DNA from: Neisseria musculi
Lineage (GTDB): Bacteria > Pseudomonadota > Gammaproteobacteria > Burkholderiales > Neisseriaceae
Reading direction: 5' to 3'
Assembly: GCF_014297595.2 (NCBI RefSeq)
Contig: NZ_CP060414.2
Span: forward strand, 434,001-498,000
DNA length: 64,000 nt
Position 1 is the first letter of the stretch. The number at the start of each line of letters is the position of its first letter. Of this stretch, positions 20,394-29,044 are shown in pieces. Under the pieces are notes generated by a model that saw only the letters and a program-made list of their open reading frames with translations, made no database searches and was not told the origin of the DNA. The translations under genes were made by a program, and so were the position numbers.

Positions 20394-20660
20394 GCGGGGC
20401 TTTCTTGTTCAGAGTTGGAAAAATGCGGCCGGGGCGGAAAACGTGATTGCTGCCGCGCTGTTGCCGCCTCGTCTTAAAAGAAACGGCTCTGAGGCCGTTG
20501 AAGCGGCAACAGAGCTGGCATTTTGCTGCCTCGGCAAAAATAATTCTGCCGCTGTATTTTACCCGATTTTGTGCCGCTTAAGCATTTTCAGACGGCCTGA
20601 AAAGCCAAATCAAATATGGTATGCTTGGAGCCGTCTGAAAACCGGTAATGAATCATTTTT

Positions 20661-21731
20661 ATGTATCGCAAAAAAACTCGAGGCAGCAAGCCGTGGTTCG
20701 CTGCCGCAGCTGTGGCTGCCGTTTTTATTTGGTTGGTTTATGCGCTGGGCAATATTCTCACGCCGTTTATTGTGGCGGCGGTTTTGGCCTATATTCTGAA
20801 CCCGCTGGTGGAAAAGCTGCGCAACCGGGGTATCAAGCGTGCCCCGGCGGCGATGGTGGTGATGATATTGTCGCTGGCGGCGCTTTTTGCGCTGGTGCTG
20901 ATTATGGTGCCGATGCTGGTTAACCAGTTTAACAATCTGGTCGAGCGCCTGCCCCAAATTGTGGGGTTTGTCCAAAACAGGCTCTTGCCGTGGGTGAGCC
21001 GCCTGGCGGGGGAGCAGGTGGAAATCGATGTGCAGAGCGTGAGCGCATGGTTGCAGTCGCACACAGGCGAATTGAGCAATGCGCTGCGCAAAGCCGCCCC
21101 CACTTTGCTGCGCCAGGGCGGCAATGTGGCAGCAGGGCTTTCTAATTTGCTGCTGCTGCCGTTTCTGCTGTATTACTTTTTACTCGACTGGCAGCGGTGG
21201 TCGCGCGGCGTGCGCGCGCTGGTGCCGCGCCGTTTTCTCGACAGTTATGTGCGCATCAGCGGCAATATGGATAAGGTGCTGGGCGAGTTTCTGCGCGGGC
21301 AGTTGATGGTGATGCTGATTATGGGCCTGATTTACGGCACCGGCCTGATGCTGGTAGGGCTGGATTCGGGCTTTGCCATCGGTATGATTGCCGGCATTTT
21401 GGTGTTTGTGCCCTATTTGGGCGCGTTTACCGGCCTGCTGCTGGCTTCGGTTGCCGCACTGTTGCAGTTCGGCTCGTGGCAGGGGCTGCTGATTGTGTGG
21501 GCGGTGTTTGCCGCCGGCCAGTTTTTAGAGAGTTTCTTCATCACGCCGAAAATTGTCGGCGACCGTATCGGCCTTTCGCCTTTTTGGGTGATTTTCTCAT
21601 TGATGGCGTTTGGGCAGCTGATGGGCTTTGTGGGTATGCTGGTCGGCCTGCCGCTGGCGGCGGTTACGCTGGTGCTGCTGCGCGAAGGGGCGGATATGTA
21701 TTTCAAAAGCTGGTTTTACAACCATAAATAG
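20661..21731 (+). CDS. AI-2E/PerM-family membrane permease
   Basis: 356 residues with two N-terminal membrane spans, a soluble middle section (about residues 75-150) and a cluster of spans in the second half (FVPYLGAFTGLLLASVAALL; GFVGMLVGLPLAAVTLVLL). These are typical of the UPF0118/AI-2E exporter family. The substrate is not known. The purM-perM neighbourhood is conserved among proteobacteria. Confidence 0.85.
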   Translation: MYRKKTRGSKPWFAAAAVAAVFIWLVYALGNILTPFIVAAVLAYILNPLVEKLRNRGIKRAPAAMVVMILSLAALFALVLIMVPMLVNQFNNLVERLPQIVGFVQNRLLPWVSRLAGEQVEIDVQSVSAWLQSHTGELSNALRKAAPTLLRQGGNVAAGLSNLLLLPFLLYYFLLDWQRWSRGVRALVPRRFLDSYVRISGNMDKVLGEFLRGQLMVMLIMGLIYGTGLMLVGLDSGFAIGMIAGILVFVPYLGAFTGLLLASVAALLQFGSWQGLLIVWAVFAAGQFLESFFITPKIVGDRIGLSPFWVIFSLMAFGQLMGFVGMLVGLPLAAVTLVLLREGADMYFKSWFYNHK

Positions 21732-22031
21732 CACGCTGCCGGGTGCCGCCGCAACCGATGTGGGGTTTCGCACATTTTACATTTTTGACACTGGGCATGC
21801 TGCAGACGGCGCAGGATAGGGCCAAAGCGGCAAGGTTTCAAGCCGGGCAGATTCACGGCGCAGCAAATCTGCCCGTTACCGCGCTTTTGCACGGAGAGAA
21901 TGGTTTTGAAAACCGCCGGGCGGCAGCAAAAAATAGCGGGATACGGTTGGTGCCGCCTGCGGCCTGCCGTTTGGCGGAAAATGTGCCGGCGCAGGAAGAT
22001 GCCCCAAAGGCCGTCTGAAACCCAAAGGAAA

Positions 22032-22056
22032 GGCCGTCTGAAATTTTCAGACGGCC
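22032..22056. terminator. Inverted DUS hairpin at the prophage left edge
   Basis: ggccgtctgaaattttcagacggcc. The gap 21732-22031 before it has no gene. An extra single uptake sequence lies at about 22009. Confidence 0.75.
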
Positions 22057-22142
22057 TTATATATTGCCCCCAAGAAAAGGGGTGTATTTTTACATTATAC
22101 CCCTTGACAAATCGGAACAACAGAATTTTTCAGGGGTCTGAA

Positions 22143-22349
22143 ATGTCATCAGCCTACTACACCGTAACACCCGAACCCGAACTTTTCCCCAAATCCTACA
22201 TCGTCCGCATTTTTAAAGACGACAATCCGAGCCGTACTGTCTGTTTTCCTATCTGCAATCCTCTGAACCGTGTCAAAACCGTCAATCAGGCTTGCGAATA
22301 CGGGCGTTTGGCCGTGCGCCAAATCATGGATAGGGAGTCTGCCGAATGA
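22143..22349 (+). CDS. Small prophage protein before Rep
   Basis: 68 residues (MSSAYYTVTPEPELFPKSY at the start), no membrane span. Its TGA overlaps the Rep start codon (ATGA), implying translational coupling. Proteins of this kind are common in front of Rep in Neisseria filamentous prophages; the role is unknown. Confidence 0.7.
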   Translation: MSSAYYTVTPEPELFPKSYIVRIFKDDNPSRTVCFPICNPLNRVKTVNQACEYGRLAVRQIMDRESAE

Positions 22350-23671
22350 TTAGCCAAGACAAAGCAAAAAAAGCGCGTGAAGCCGTATTTGGTGGCGGCG
22401 GCTTTGCGACGCGCCAAAGGCGGCTTCATGCGCCGGTATGGCGCCCCCCTTATCTAACAGGGGGGGGAGCAGAAACGGCAGCGGCCGTAAGCGCGGAGCA
22501 GGAAGCGTTTGAAAAATACACCCACTTTCTGACCGATTCCAAAGGCCGTCTGCTGGAAATTCCGTTAAGACGCGGTAAGGCAGATTCTGCCTTTATCGAC
22601 CAAATCAGTTTTTCAATCCACGAAGATACTTTGTCGCTGCTGGCCGGTTATCCGCTCGTTTCCGATGATGAATATATTGTCCGTGCATCAATGGCGTTAA
22701 ACGATATTTTCGGCTTCGGCATTACCGAAAAAGCCAAACATACGGGTGGGCGTTTCTATGATTCCTGCTGGCTGATGGGAACCGATAACGCCCAATACGG
22801 GCGCGTCCACTTCGGCGGCCAAAACAACACCATGCTGATAGAGCTTACCGCCACCGGCTGCAATGCCGCTTCAGACGGCTGGGAATCCCGCCTTTACCGG
22901 TTCATCACCCAAGCCGTTCGCCCGAAGATTACCCGCATCGATATTGCCAAAGACTTTTTCAACGGCGAATACACGCCCGAACAGGCCAAAGCCGACCGGC
23001 TGGCGGGCAAGTTCACCAATCACCGCATGATGCCCGATGGCGAATCGGTCGGTACCGATTGGGAATCCAACAACGGCAAGGGCAAAACCTACTATGTCGG
23101 CTCGCGCGAATCGTCCAAATACGTTCGCGTGTATGAAAAAGGCAAACAGTTGGGCGACAAACAAAGCCCGTGGGTGCGTTTTGAAATCGAATTCAAAGCC
23201 AAAGATATTGTTATTCCCTTTGAAGTGCTGACCGTGCCGGGCGAATACTTCGGCGGGGCCTATCCCATTTGTTCACAGTTTCAAGAGAAAGCCCAACGGA
23301 TTGAAACCGTTAAAAAGGTACTCGATCTGACTTTCGAACGCTGTATTGAAGTCGCCCGAAACCAAGTCGGGCGCGCTATCAATGCCGCCAAATCCATGTT
23401 TCCGAACAAACAGCCTGCCGAAATACTGGCTATGTTCGAACCCGAACACGATTTATTGCCCAAGCGTTTGAGTATGGAAAACTACGCGGCCAAATTCAAT
23501 CACGCACCCGCCGTTCATGAAGATGAAGGCCGTCTGAAACCGGGTGAATCCGCCCAAATGCTGGTTGAAATGGCATTGGAACAGAAACGCAAAATGACCA
23601 AGCTGATTTCAGACAAGCACGAAGAAGATTATTTGGCTTGGGCGTATCACCAATATTCCGGCAAGTTTTAA
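22346..23671 (+). CDS. Phage replication initiation protein (Rep_trans type)
   Basis: 441 residues. Starts rolling-circle replication of the phage genome by nicking the origin. The core from about residue 70 (FIDQISFSIHED, then LIELTATGCNAA, TRIDIAKDFFNGEYTPEQA) matches filamentous-phage replication initiation factors. Near codon 38 the gene contains six Cs and eight Gs around an 11-base loop; the G8 run (22460-22467) could slip and switch the gene off. A start downstream of the tract is possible. Confidence 0.85.
   Translation: MISQDKAKKAREAVFGGGGFATRQRRLHAPVWRPPYLTGGGAETAAAVSAEQEAFEKYTHFLTDSKGRLLEIPLRRGKADSAFIDQISFSIHEDTLSLLAGYPLVSDDEYIVRASMALNDIFGFGITEKAKHTGGRFYDSCWLMGTDNAQYGRVHFGGQNNTMLIELTATGCNAASDGWESRLYRFITQAVRPKITRIDIAKDFFNGEYTPEQAKADRLAGKFTNHRMMPDGESVGTDWESNNGKGKTYYVGSRESSKYVRVYEKGKQLGDKQSPWVRFEIEFKAKDIVIPFEVLTVPGEYFGGAYPICSQFQEKAQRIETVKKVLDLTFERCIEVARNQVGRAINAAKSMFPNKQPAEILAMFEPEHDLLPKRLSMENYAAKFNHAPAVHEDEGRLKPGESAQMLVEMALEQKRKMTKLISDKHEEDYLAWAYHQYSGKF
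22460..22467 (+). repeat. G8 homopolymer in rep
   Basis: Eight consecutive Gs, paired with C6 at 22444-22449 as a potential hairpin. It encodes three glycines in the current frame. Confidence 0.8.
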
Positions 23672-23725
23672 AAGGCAGAACGCTGCCGCCTGAAAGTGCA
23701 GTGTATTTATGAAAGGAAAACCATC

Positions 23726-24022
23726 ATGCAGATGCAGATTCAAGGTCAAATTATGGGTGTAAAGCGCTTCAACGGCCAAATAGACGGCAAAACCTTTGAT
23801 TACTGCCGCGTTATCGTCTCCACCCCGCTTGATGCGAGTCAGGGCAACGCTTTAGGCAGCTCGGCATCGGAATACGACTACGGCGGCTCTATTAACTTTG
23901 AACAGTTCAAAGGCGCATCATTTCCCTTTGAAGCCGATTTAAACGTTGAGCTGGTAACCAACGGCAAAAGCCAAAAACTGAAAATCATCGGTTTTCGGCC
24001 AAGAACACAAAGCAAAGGTTAA
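23726..24022 (+). CDS. Phage single-stranded DNA-binding protein
   Basis: 98 residues starting MQMQIQGQIMGVKRFNG, with the ribosome site gaaagga nine bases upstream deciding the start. The compact beta-type sequence and position right after Rep fit the pV-like ssDNA-binding proteins of Neisseria filamentous phages, which coat progeny strands and balance replication against packaging. Confidence 0.65.
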   Translation: MQMQIQGQIMGVKRFNGQIDGKTFDYCRVIVSTPLDASQGNALGSSASEYDYGGSINFEQFKGASFPFEADLNVELVTNGKSQKLKIIGFRPRTQSKG

Positions 24023-24025
24023 ACC

Positions 24026-24223
24026 ATGACGATAACCCGCGTTTATGTAGTGCAGTCTCGGGAAACAGGGGATTTCCTATACCCGTCTGATACGGGTGAT
24101 GTGGGTCATACGCCGTTTATCAACCAAGCGGGCTTTTTCTTCGACAGAAACGAAGCCGTGGAAACCGCATTAGAAGAGATAGGCGACAACTTTATCGTCT
24201 TTGGTTTTATGACTGAAATGTAA
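24026..24223 (+). CDS. Small prophage protein, unknown
   Basis: 65 residues (MTITRVYVVQSRETGDFLYP), no membrane span, three bases after the ssDNA-binding gene. It is conserved in position between the binding protein and coat genes of such phages. No function is assigned. Confidence 0.6.
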   Translation: MTITRVYVVQSRETGDFLYPSDTGDVGHTPFINQAGFFFDRNEAVETALEEIGDNFIVFGFMTEM

Positions 24224-24231
24224 GGTGTGCT

Positions 24232-24333
24232 ATGAGTATGCAAAAAATGCCGTTATCAATGAAGCTGAGTTTGGGCGGGCTGGTTTTCTGCCTTGCCGTC
24301 TTAATTTTTGCCGCTTGGTATCTCTACGGCTGA
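24232..24333 (+). CDS. 33-residue membrane protein, minor coat candidate
   Basis: ATG at 24232, ending TGA. One membrane span (LGGLVFCLAVLIFAAWYLY) follows a short basic N-terminus. Size and place before the major coat gene recall the tiny minor tip proteins (pVII/pIX class) of filamentous phages. Inference from size, span and position only. Confidence 0.55.
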   Translation: MSMQKMPLSMKLSLGGLVFCLAVLIFAAWYLYG

Positions 24334-24424
24334 TTCAATAACAAGTTTCAGGCTCAGCGGGCGGTCTGATTATCTTCACACAGCCCGCATACTCACTTAA
24401 TTTTCAACCTAAAAGGAAAAAAAC

Positions 24425-24667
24425 ATGAAAGTTATCAACGTATCGAAAAAATATGGCAATCGCGCCTTAGCCGGTGCTGCTTTGATGACCGCTTCCGCTG
24501 CCGCTTTGGCCGATGGCACGGATATTTCGGGCATCGGTACCCAAGTGGCAACCGAAATTGCCAAATTTGCCGTTATGGTTTCGGCAATCGGCGCTGCCGT
24601 TTTGTCGGTAATCGTTTTGATGCAGGGCTTCCGTATGGCTTTTAGCATGGTTAAAACCGCCAAATAA
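24425..24667 (+). CDS. Major coat protein (pVIII-like)
   Basis: 80-residue precursor. A basic signal peptide ends in SAAALA, so the mature chain of about 50 residues starts DGTDISG, with a single span (FAVMVSAIGAAVLSVIVLM) and a basic C-terminus (FSMVKTAK) to contact DNA. This is the classical pVIII design. A strong ribosome site (aaaaggaaaaaaac) fits high expression. Confidence 0.85.
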   Translation: MKVINVSKKYGNRALAGAALMTASAAALADGTDISGIGTQVATEIAKFAVMVSAIGAAVLSVIVLMQGFRMAFSMVKTAK

Positions 24668-24686
24668 CGGCTGAAAGGCGGCAATT

Positions 24687-25001
24687 GTGGCTTATCGTGT
24701 CGGAAACCAATGTTTGGAAACGTCTGAGCTTGCCCATGACTACGTTTTGTCGCAATTGCCGCCTGCCGTTACGGCAGACGGCCAATTAATCAGGCCGGTC
24801 AAAACAGGCCAGTATTGGTATTTGGGGGATAACCAGATTCAGTTGAGCTTTCCGGTTTGCGATATATCTTCGCAAATACAGTTTGGTGCTATGACGGCTG
24901 CTCCGTTGTTGGGTTTGGTTGTACTGATATTTGTATTCAGGGTGTTGAAAAACCTGATTGAACAATTGGACGCAGACAGGGGAAATGGGGAAGATGGTTG
25001 A
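24687..25001 (+). CDS. Prophage minor coat-like membrane protein (GTG start)
   Basis: 104 residues from GTG, preceded by aaaggcgg. It has a soluble N-terminal 70 residues with two cysteines and one span (AAPLLGLVVLIFVFRVL), then a charged tail. Similar proteins occupy this slot in Neisseria prophages; function not proven. Confidence 0.65.
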   Translation: MAYRVGNQCLETSELAHDYVLSQLPPAVTADGQLIRPVKTGQYWYLGDNQIQLSFPVCDISSQIQFGAMTAAPLLGLVVLIFVFRVLKNLIEQLDADRGNGEDG

Positions 25002-25059
25002 TTTTTGGTTTCTGTACGGCTTCGGGGCGGTGTGTCTTGTGATGCTGGTATTTTTTTAG
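24994..25059 (+). CDS. 21-residue membrane peptide
   Basis: Begins MVDFWFLYGFGAV and is almost wholly one hydrophobic span. It overlaps the previous gene by 8 bases, with the ribosome site gggga inside that gene. It is comparable in size to the smallest minor coat proteins of filamentous phages. Coupling supports it; length alone would not. Confidence 0.45.
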   Translation: MVDFWFLYGFGAVCLVMLVFF

Positions 25060-25124
25060 ATATGAAAACGTGTTAAATTCCTGCTTTCGCAAAACTGTAA
25101 CTATGGTTAGAAAGTGGGGTTTAA

Positions 25125-25406
25125 ATGTTTATTAGTGAATTTCATATTACTCAATTTCAGCAAAGTTCGCATATTTATCGCAATTTGCCGATGGCGTTGA
25201 TTATGTATAAGGAACTGGCTAGAAAAAATATGTTTGTTAAAGGTATAGATGTAGAAATGTTCAAAAATTTCTATCAACGTTTTGATAGCGATTTTTTGGA
25301 GATTTTGTTTCCTGATTCGTCTGTATTAATGATTAAATTTGATAAGTATGTTTGCCATGTCTATCATCCGCGTTCGATGTATTTTAAGGAGTTTTCTATT
25401 CCTTAA
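25125..25406 (+). CDS. AT-rich orphan ORF before pIII
   Basis: 93 residues (MFISEFHITQFQQSSHIYR), no membrane span, no known domain. Its base composition is visibly more AT-rich than the phage genes on both sides, suggesting a later acquisition. It overlaps the presumed start of the TspB gene. Possibly an immunity or host-modulating gene; that is a guess. Confidence 0.55.
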   Translation: MFISEFHITQFQQSSHIYRNLPMALIMYKELARKNMFVKGIDVEMFKNFYQRFDSDFLEILFPDSSVLMIKFDKYVCHVYHPRSMYFKEFSIP

Positions 25407-26982
25407 TGTTCTTTTTTCCTCAAGTTTTGCCTTTGCTGCTGAGCCGGAGATACTTGTTCAGGATTCTGGGGGCAGGGTTCGGATTCCTGTTTCCGGTTTT
25501 AATCAAAATGGAATCCGTAATTGGCAATATGTTACTGGTAAAGGGGATTTATTTTATAAAGAATATTCTTCGGCTCATGATATGTCTTTGAAAGTTCGCC
25601 ATGCTTCATCAGGTATGGTTGCTTCCTCTTCCGTTTCCGCCCGTATAGTTTCCACCGTTCCCCGCCAAACCGTCCTAAGAAACCTGCTGGGCAAAGCCAT
25701 TGCAGGCGGCCGCCTTGCTGCCGGTGTAGGCAGCGGCCCGGTCGGCTGGGGAATCACCGCAGCAACGGTTGCCAAAACCGCCTATGACTTGGTTGCCCCG
25801 ACTTTGGAAGCAAACGATTACAGATGGGATGCCGAAAAGTCAAACTTCATAACCGACAAAGAATATAAATATTGCCTGTTGGCACCGCCGCCGCCAACAT
25901 CGAACGAATGGAAAGAAGTAGAGTGTGTCGGTTTGGGCAAGATTTCAAGACAGTTGGATTTAAAATCTTGGGAACATTTACGCCCGATCCGTGATGCAAT
26001 CTGCCGTAAGCACTGGCAATCACTTTTACCTGAATACAAGCCCGAAGACGGTTACCGTTTGGTTCCTACCCCAATGGGTAGGGGCTGTACCGCCGTTTCC
26101 GATACCGATTACGGCAGAAGCGCGGGTAACTGGCGGTGGTATGAAAACACCACCCAAACGATCACCCAATCCGAATTTGACCGCATCATAGGCCCTTTGG
26201 CCGACAACAACCCCACCCCTTATGTCAATGCAACCGCCGATGAAAAAGGCAATGTTCCCGGCGTACAGACCAGCCCCGATGTAACCGTACCCAACGGCAC
26301 CATCGTAACCATCGGCCCCTATACCGATTCAGACGGCCAACCCAAGCAGATCACGGTAACATTCAATACCGCCAACGGCCAAACAAACGTAACGGTAAGG
26401 ATAACGCCGCGCGCCGATTTAACCCCGAAGAGCCCGACCGCCCCCTCGTCAAGCCCGGGCAGTTCGGGCAAGCCGGGCAACGCTCCAAGCTCCGGCAGTT
26501 CGCCCAACTCAGGCAATTCCAACAGCCCGGGCATCAGCCCGGGCGGCTCGCCGCAAACAGACGGCAACACCCGCACCGAAACCCTGCCCAAGAAAGATAC
26601 CGATAAGAAAGACAATCCTAGTGGGGATAAAAAAGACAAGCCCGACCCAAAATCAGACGAAAAACAGGATGAAAAACAAGATGGCGGCTTATTGTGCAAT
26701 GTATTTCCCGATATTTTGGCGTGCGACAAACAGCCCGAAGCGGAAGAACCTGATTTGCCGATACCCGAGGAAACGGTCAATCTTAATTTCACACCTGATA
26801 ATACTTTTGCAGACAACGGTCAATGTCCCGAACCGGTAACTTTTGCAGCATTAGGCGGCACTTATTCAATCAGTTTGCAGCCTGCTTGTGATTTGGCCGC
26901 ATTAATGCGTCCGTTCATTATTGCCATGGCTTGGTTGGTCGCTTCGTTCTTTGTGGTCCGTGTCGTAAGAGAAAACGCATAA
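25348..26982 (+). CDS. tspB: TspB-type adsorption protein (pIII-like)
   Basis: About 544 residues. A signal peptide ending FAFA precedes AEPE. Then comes a soluble N-terminal part, a linker rich in Ser, Pro and Gly (residues about 370-420) and Lys/Asp (KKDTDKKDNPSGDKKDK), a Cys-containing domain, and a C-terminal anchor (FIIAMAWLVASFFVVRVV). This layout matches the TspB family, the presumed receptor-binding tip protein of Neisseria filamentous phages. The start is uncertain: ATG at 25348 or 25357, or TTG at 25339; none has a good ribosome site. Confidence 0.8.
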   Translation: MFAMSIIRVRCILRSFLFLNVLFSSSFAFAAEPEILVQDSGGRVRIPVSGFNQNGIRNWQYVTGKGDLFYKEYSSAHDMSLKVRHASSGMVASSSVSARIVSTVPRQTVLRNLLGKAIAGGRLAAGVGSGPVGWGITAATVAKTAYDLVAPTLEANDYRWDAEKSNFITDKEYKYCLLAPPPPTSNEWKEVECVGLGKISRQLDLKSWEHLRPIRDAICRKHWQSLLPEYKPEDGYRLVPTPMGRGCTAVSDTDYGRSAGNWRWYENTTQTITQSEFDRIIGPLADNNPTPYVNATADEKGNVPGVQTSPDVTVPNGTIVTIGPYTDSDGQPKQITVTFNTANGQTNVTVRITPRADLTPKSPTAPSSSPGSSGKPGNAPSSGSSPNSGNSNSPGISPGGSPQTDGNTRTETLPKKDTDKKDNPSGDKKDKPDPKSDEKQDEKQDGGLLCNVFPDILACDKQPEAEEPDLPIPEETVNLNFTPDNTFADNGQCPEPVTFAALGGTYSISLQPACDLAALMRPFIIAMAWLVASFFVVRVVRENA

Positions 26983-26993
26983 GGGGATAAAAA

Positions 26994-27278
26994 ATGAAAT
27001 TCTTGGCCGCATTGGCACCGTATTTAATTAATCATGTTGTCAGGTATATTTTTACCGCTCTCGGCGTTTCAATCGTTACCTATGTCGGTTTTGATTTGCT
27101 CTTGGATAATCTTAAAAACCGCTTTATATCCGAAATGGGCGCGATTCCCGCCGGTGCAATCCAGTTGTTTTATATCGCCGGCGGCGGTGTGGTTTTGAAT
27201 ATTATGTTTGGCCTGCTCGCCTTTGTCGTAACGTTCAAAACACTATCCAAAATCGGTTTCGGCAGAAAGGCATCATAA
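26994..27278 (+). CDS. DUF2523 family membrane protein (pVI-like)
   Basis: 94 residues with two to three hydrophobic spans (YIFTALGVSIVTYVGFDLLL; LFYIAGGGVVLNIMFGLLAF). DUF2523 proteins sit between pIII and Zot in inoviruses and are regarded as the tip protein pVI. The stop overlaps the Zot start by one base. Confidence 0.8.
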   Translation: MKFLAALAPYLINHVVRYIFTALGVSIVTYVGFDLLLDNLKNRFISEMGAIPAGAIQLFYIAGGGVVLNIMFGLLAFVVTFKTLSKIGFGRKAS

Positions 27279-28417
27279 TGGCGGCGATTACATTAATAAC
27301 GGGCAAACCCCGTATCGGCAAAACCGCTTTTGCCGTTGAGTTGCTGATGTTTGATGATTTCTACAAAGGCAGAAAAATATTCTCCAACATCAACGGCCTT
27401 GAGATTGAGCATCACAAACCGCCTGAAGGCCACAGTTGGGAAGATATGCACGTATGGTTGAAATGGAAAGAAAATATCGGCTCGGTCGTGATTTATGACG
27501 AAGTCCAGTATCTTTACCCTACGCGCTCCAACGGTTCCAAGATGCCTGAAAACGTTGCCTTTCTCAACGTTCACGGCCATTACGGCATAGATATGATCCT
27601 GATTACCCAATCGCCCAAAATCATCGATATCAACCTGCGTGAAGTGGTAAACAAACATATCCATATCGCCGCAAACAAAATGGGCGGCTTAACCCGCTTG
27701 GAATGGAACGAAGTTGCAACCAACCCGACGGCGCAAAGCCGCAATGCTTTATCGTCCAGCCATAAAATCAGGCAGGAAGTATTCAACTACTATAAATCTG
27801 CCGAAGTACACACTAGACATAAACACATTAAAAGCCGATGGTATTACGTCATTATTGCCATGTTGCTGATATTGCCCTGTATTCTGGGTTTGGTTGGTTT
27901 TATGGGTTATAAAATGTACAAAGGCTATCAGGAAAAGGCGGGCGGGGTGGTTGAGAATGTAACCGAAAAGGCCGCATCGGATGTCATAACGGGTAACTTA
28001 ATTCCCCAAAACGCACTGCCTCAAGTCCAGCAGGGGCGCAGCTTATCGCCGGATATGTTTGTTCCGACGTTGGCCGAAAAGCCCGAAAGCAAGCCCCTGT
28101 ATGACGGAGTACGTCAGGTTAAAACCTATGAACGCATCGCGGCCTGTATTTCAGGCGGAAAAAGCGGCTGTACCTGTTATTCGGATCAGGCCACACAGTT
28201 AAAAGAGGTAACCGCTGAGATGTGCAAAGATTATGTAAAAAACGGCCTGCCGTTCAATCCCTACAAAGACACCGCAACCGTCCCATACACGTCGTCTGAA
28301 ACCGCGCAAGGAGTCAGCCCCGCACCGGGCGGGGAAGTGCTGGTAATGGGCGGAAAAAGCCCGCCAAACCTGATGTATGACGGCTATGTCGAAGCAGGGG
28401 AACAGTTCAGGCCGTAA
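27278..28417 (+). CDS. zot: Zot-family phage assembly ATPase (pI-like)
   Basis: 379 residues. The cytoplasmic ATPase domain has Walker A (GKPRIGKT) and Walker B (VVIYDEVQ). One membrane span follows (VIIAMLLILPCILGLVGFM, about residue 195), then a periplasmic tail with cysteines (CISGGKSGCTCYS). It drives extrusion of the filament through the envelope. The Zot name is historical; toxin activity is not implied. Confidence 0.9.
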   Translation: MAAITLITGKPRIGKTAFAVELLMFDDFYKGRKIFSNINGLEIEHHKPPEGHSWEDMHVWLKWKENIGSVVIYDEVQYLYPTRSNGSKMPENVAFLNVHGHYGIDMILITQSPKIIDINLREVVNKHIHIAANKMGGLTRLEWNEVATNPTAQSRNALSSSHKIRQEVFNYYKSAEVHTRHKHIKSRWYYVIIAMLLILPCILGLVGFMGYKMYKGYQEKAGGVVENVTEKAASDVITGNLIPQNALPQVQQGRSLSPDMFVPTLAEKPESKPLYDGVRQVKTYERIAACISGGKSGCTCYSDQATQLKEVTAEMCKDYVKNGLPFNPYKDTATVPYTSSETAQGVSPAPGGEVLVMGGKSPPNLMYDGYVEAGEQFRP

Positions 28418-28423
28418 AACCGC

Positions 28424-28459
28424 AAAAAGGCCGTCTGAAAACAATTCAGACGGCCTTTA
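28424..28459 (+). terminator. Inverted DUS terminator after zot
   Basis: A5, ggccgtctgaa, a short loop, ttcagacggcc, TTT. It ends the structural-gene transcript. Confidence 0.8.
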
Positions 28460-28890
28460 TTTGGCGGGTTATTGACTGAACAGCATAATCAACGCTAAGA
28501 TAACTCTAACGTCAATTTTGACTGTTAAAAGCAACTTTCCCATTCTCAAGGTTATTTGCATTTTAAAATCTCCTGCTGGATTAAAAATCGGCAGGAAAGT
28601 AAAATCCCCTAGTTCGCGCTTGGGGATTTTTGCTATCCCCGCCTGCTTGGTTCAAATTGTCAATCATTCAAAATCAAATCATACCGTTTCCTTTCTGTTT
28701 CAGTTGTTTAAATCGCGTGGCCGTTTGCCGGGCTACAATAACCATTAACATCTTTCCCCTCTGCTTGCTTCTCTGCTCTGCCCCCGCGCCTCTGGGTGGT
28801 TTCGGTTCGGGCGGGGGGAAAATGTCTAGTGAAGCTGTTTTTTTTAAGCTCTCTGTGCGGAACGGCTGCGGTATGGGGGTGCGATTGCCC
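28460..28890 (+). other. Prophage intergenic region with small hairpins
   Basis: No convincing gene. It contains cctgc/gcagg and aaaatcccc/ggggatttt hairpins (the latter 28601-28630). In filamentous phages the main intergenic region carries replication origin and packaging signal, so these may be here. Confidence 0.5.
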
Positions 28891-28980
28891 AAAAACTGCC
28901 CTGTGAATCCTGCAATGGGGAAGGTTTGTAAAGACGCAGTCTTTATGAATACCCCTTGCAGGATTCACAGGGCAGTTTTT
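28891..28980. repeat. Very long inverted repeat in the phage intergenic region
   Basis: The left arm 28891-28920 (aaaaactgccctgtgaatcc and ten more bases) pairs with 28952-28980 with a single extra base. The 31-base loop contains a further perfect 7-bp stem taaagac/gtcttta. Candidate packaging signal, origin structure or terminator. Confidence 0.8.
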
Positions 28981-29044
28981 AAATCGCGCAAAACCCCCAT
29001 GCCGTAGCCGTGAAGCGTAACGGAGAGATTAAAAAACAGCGCAA

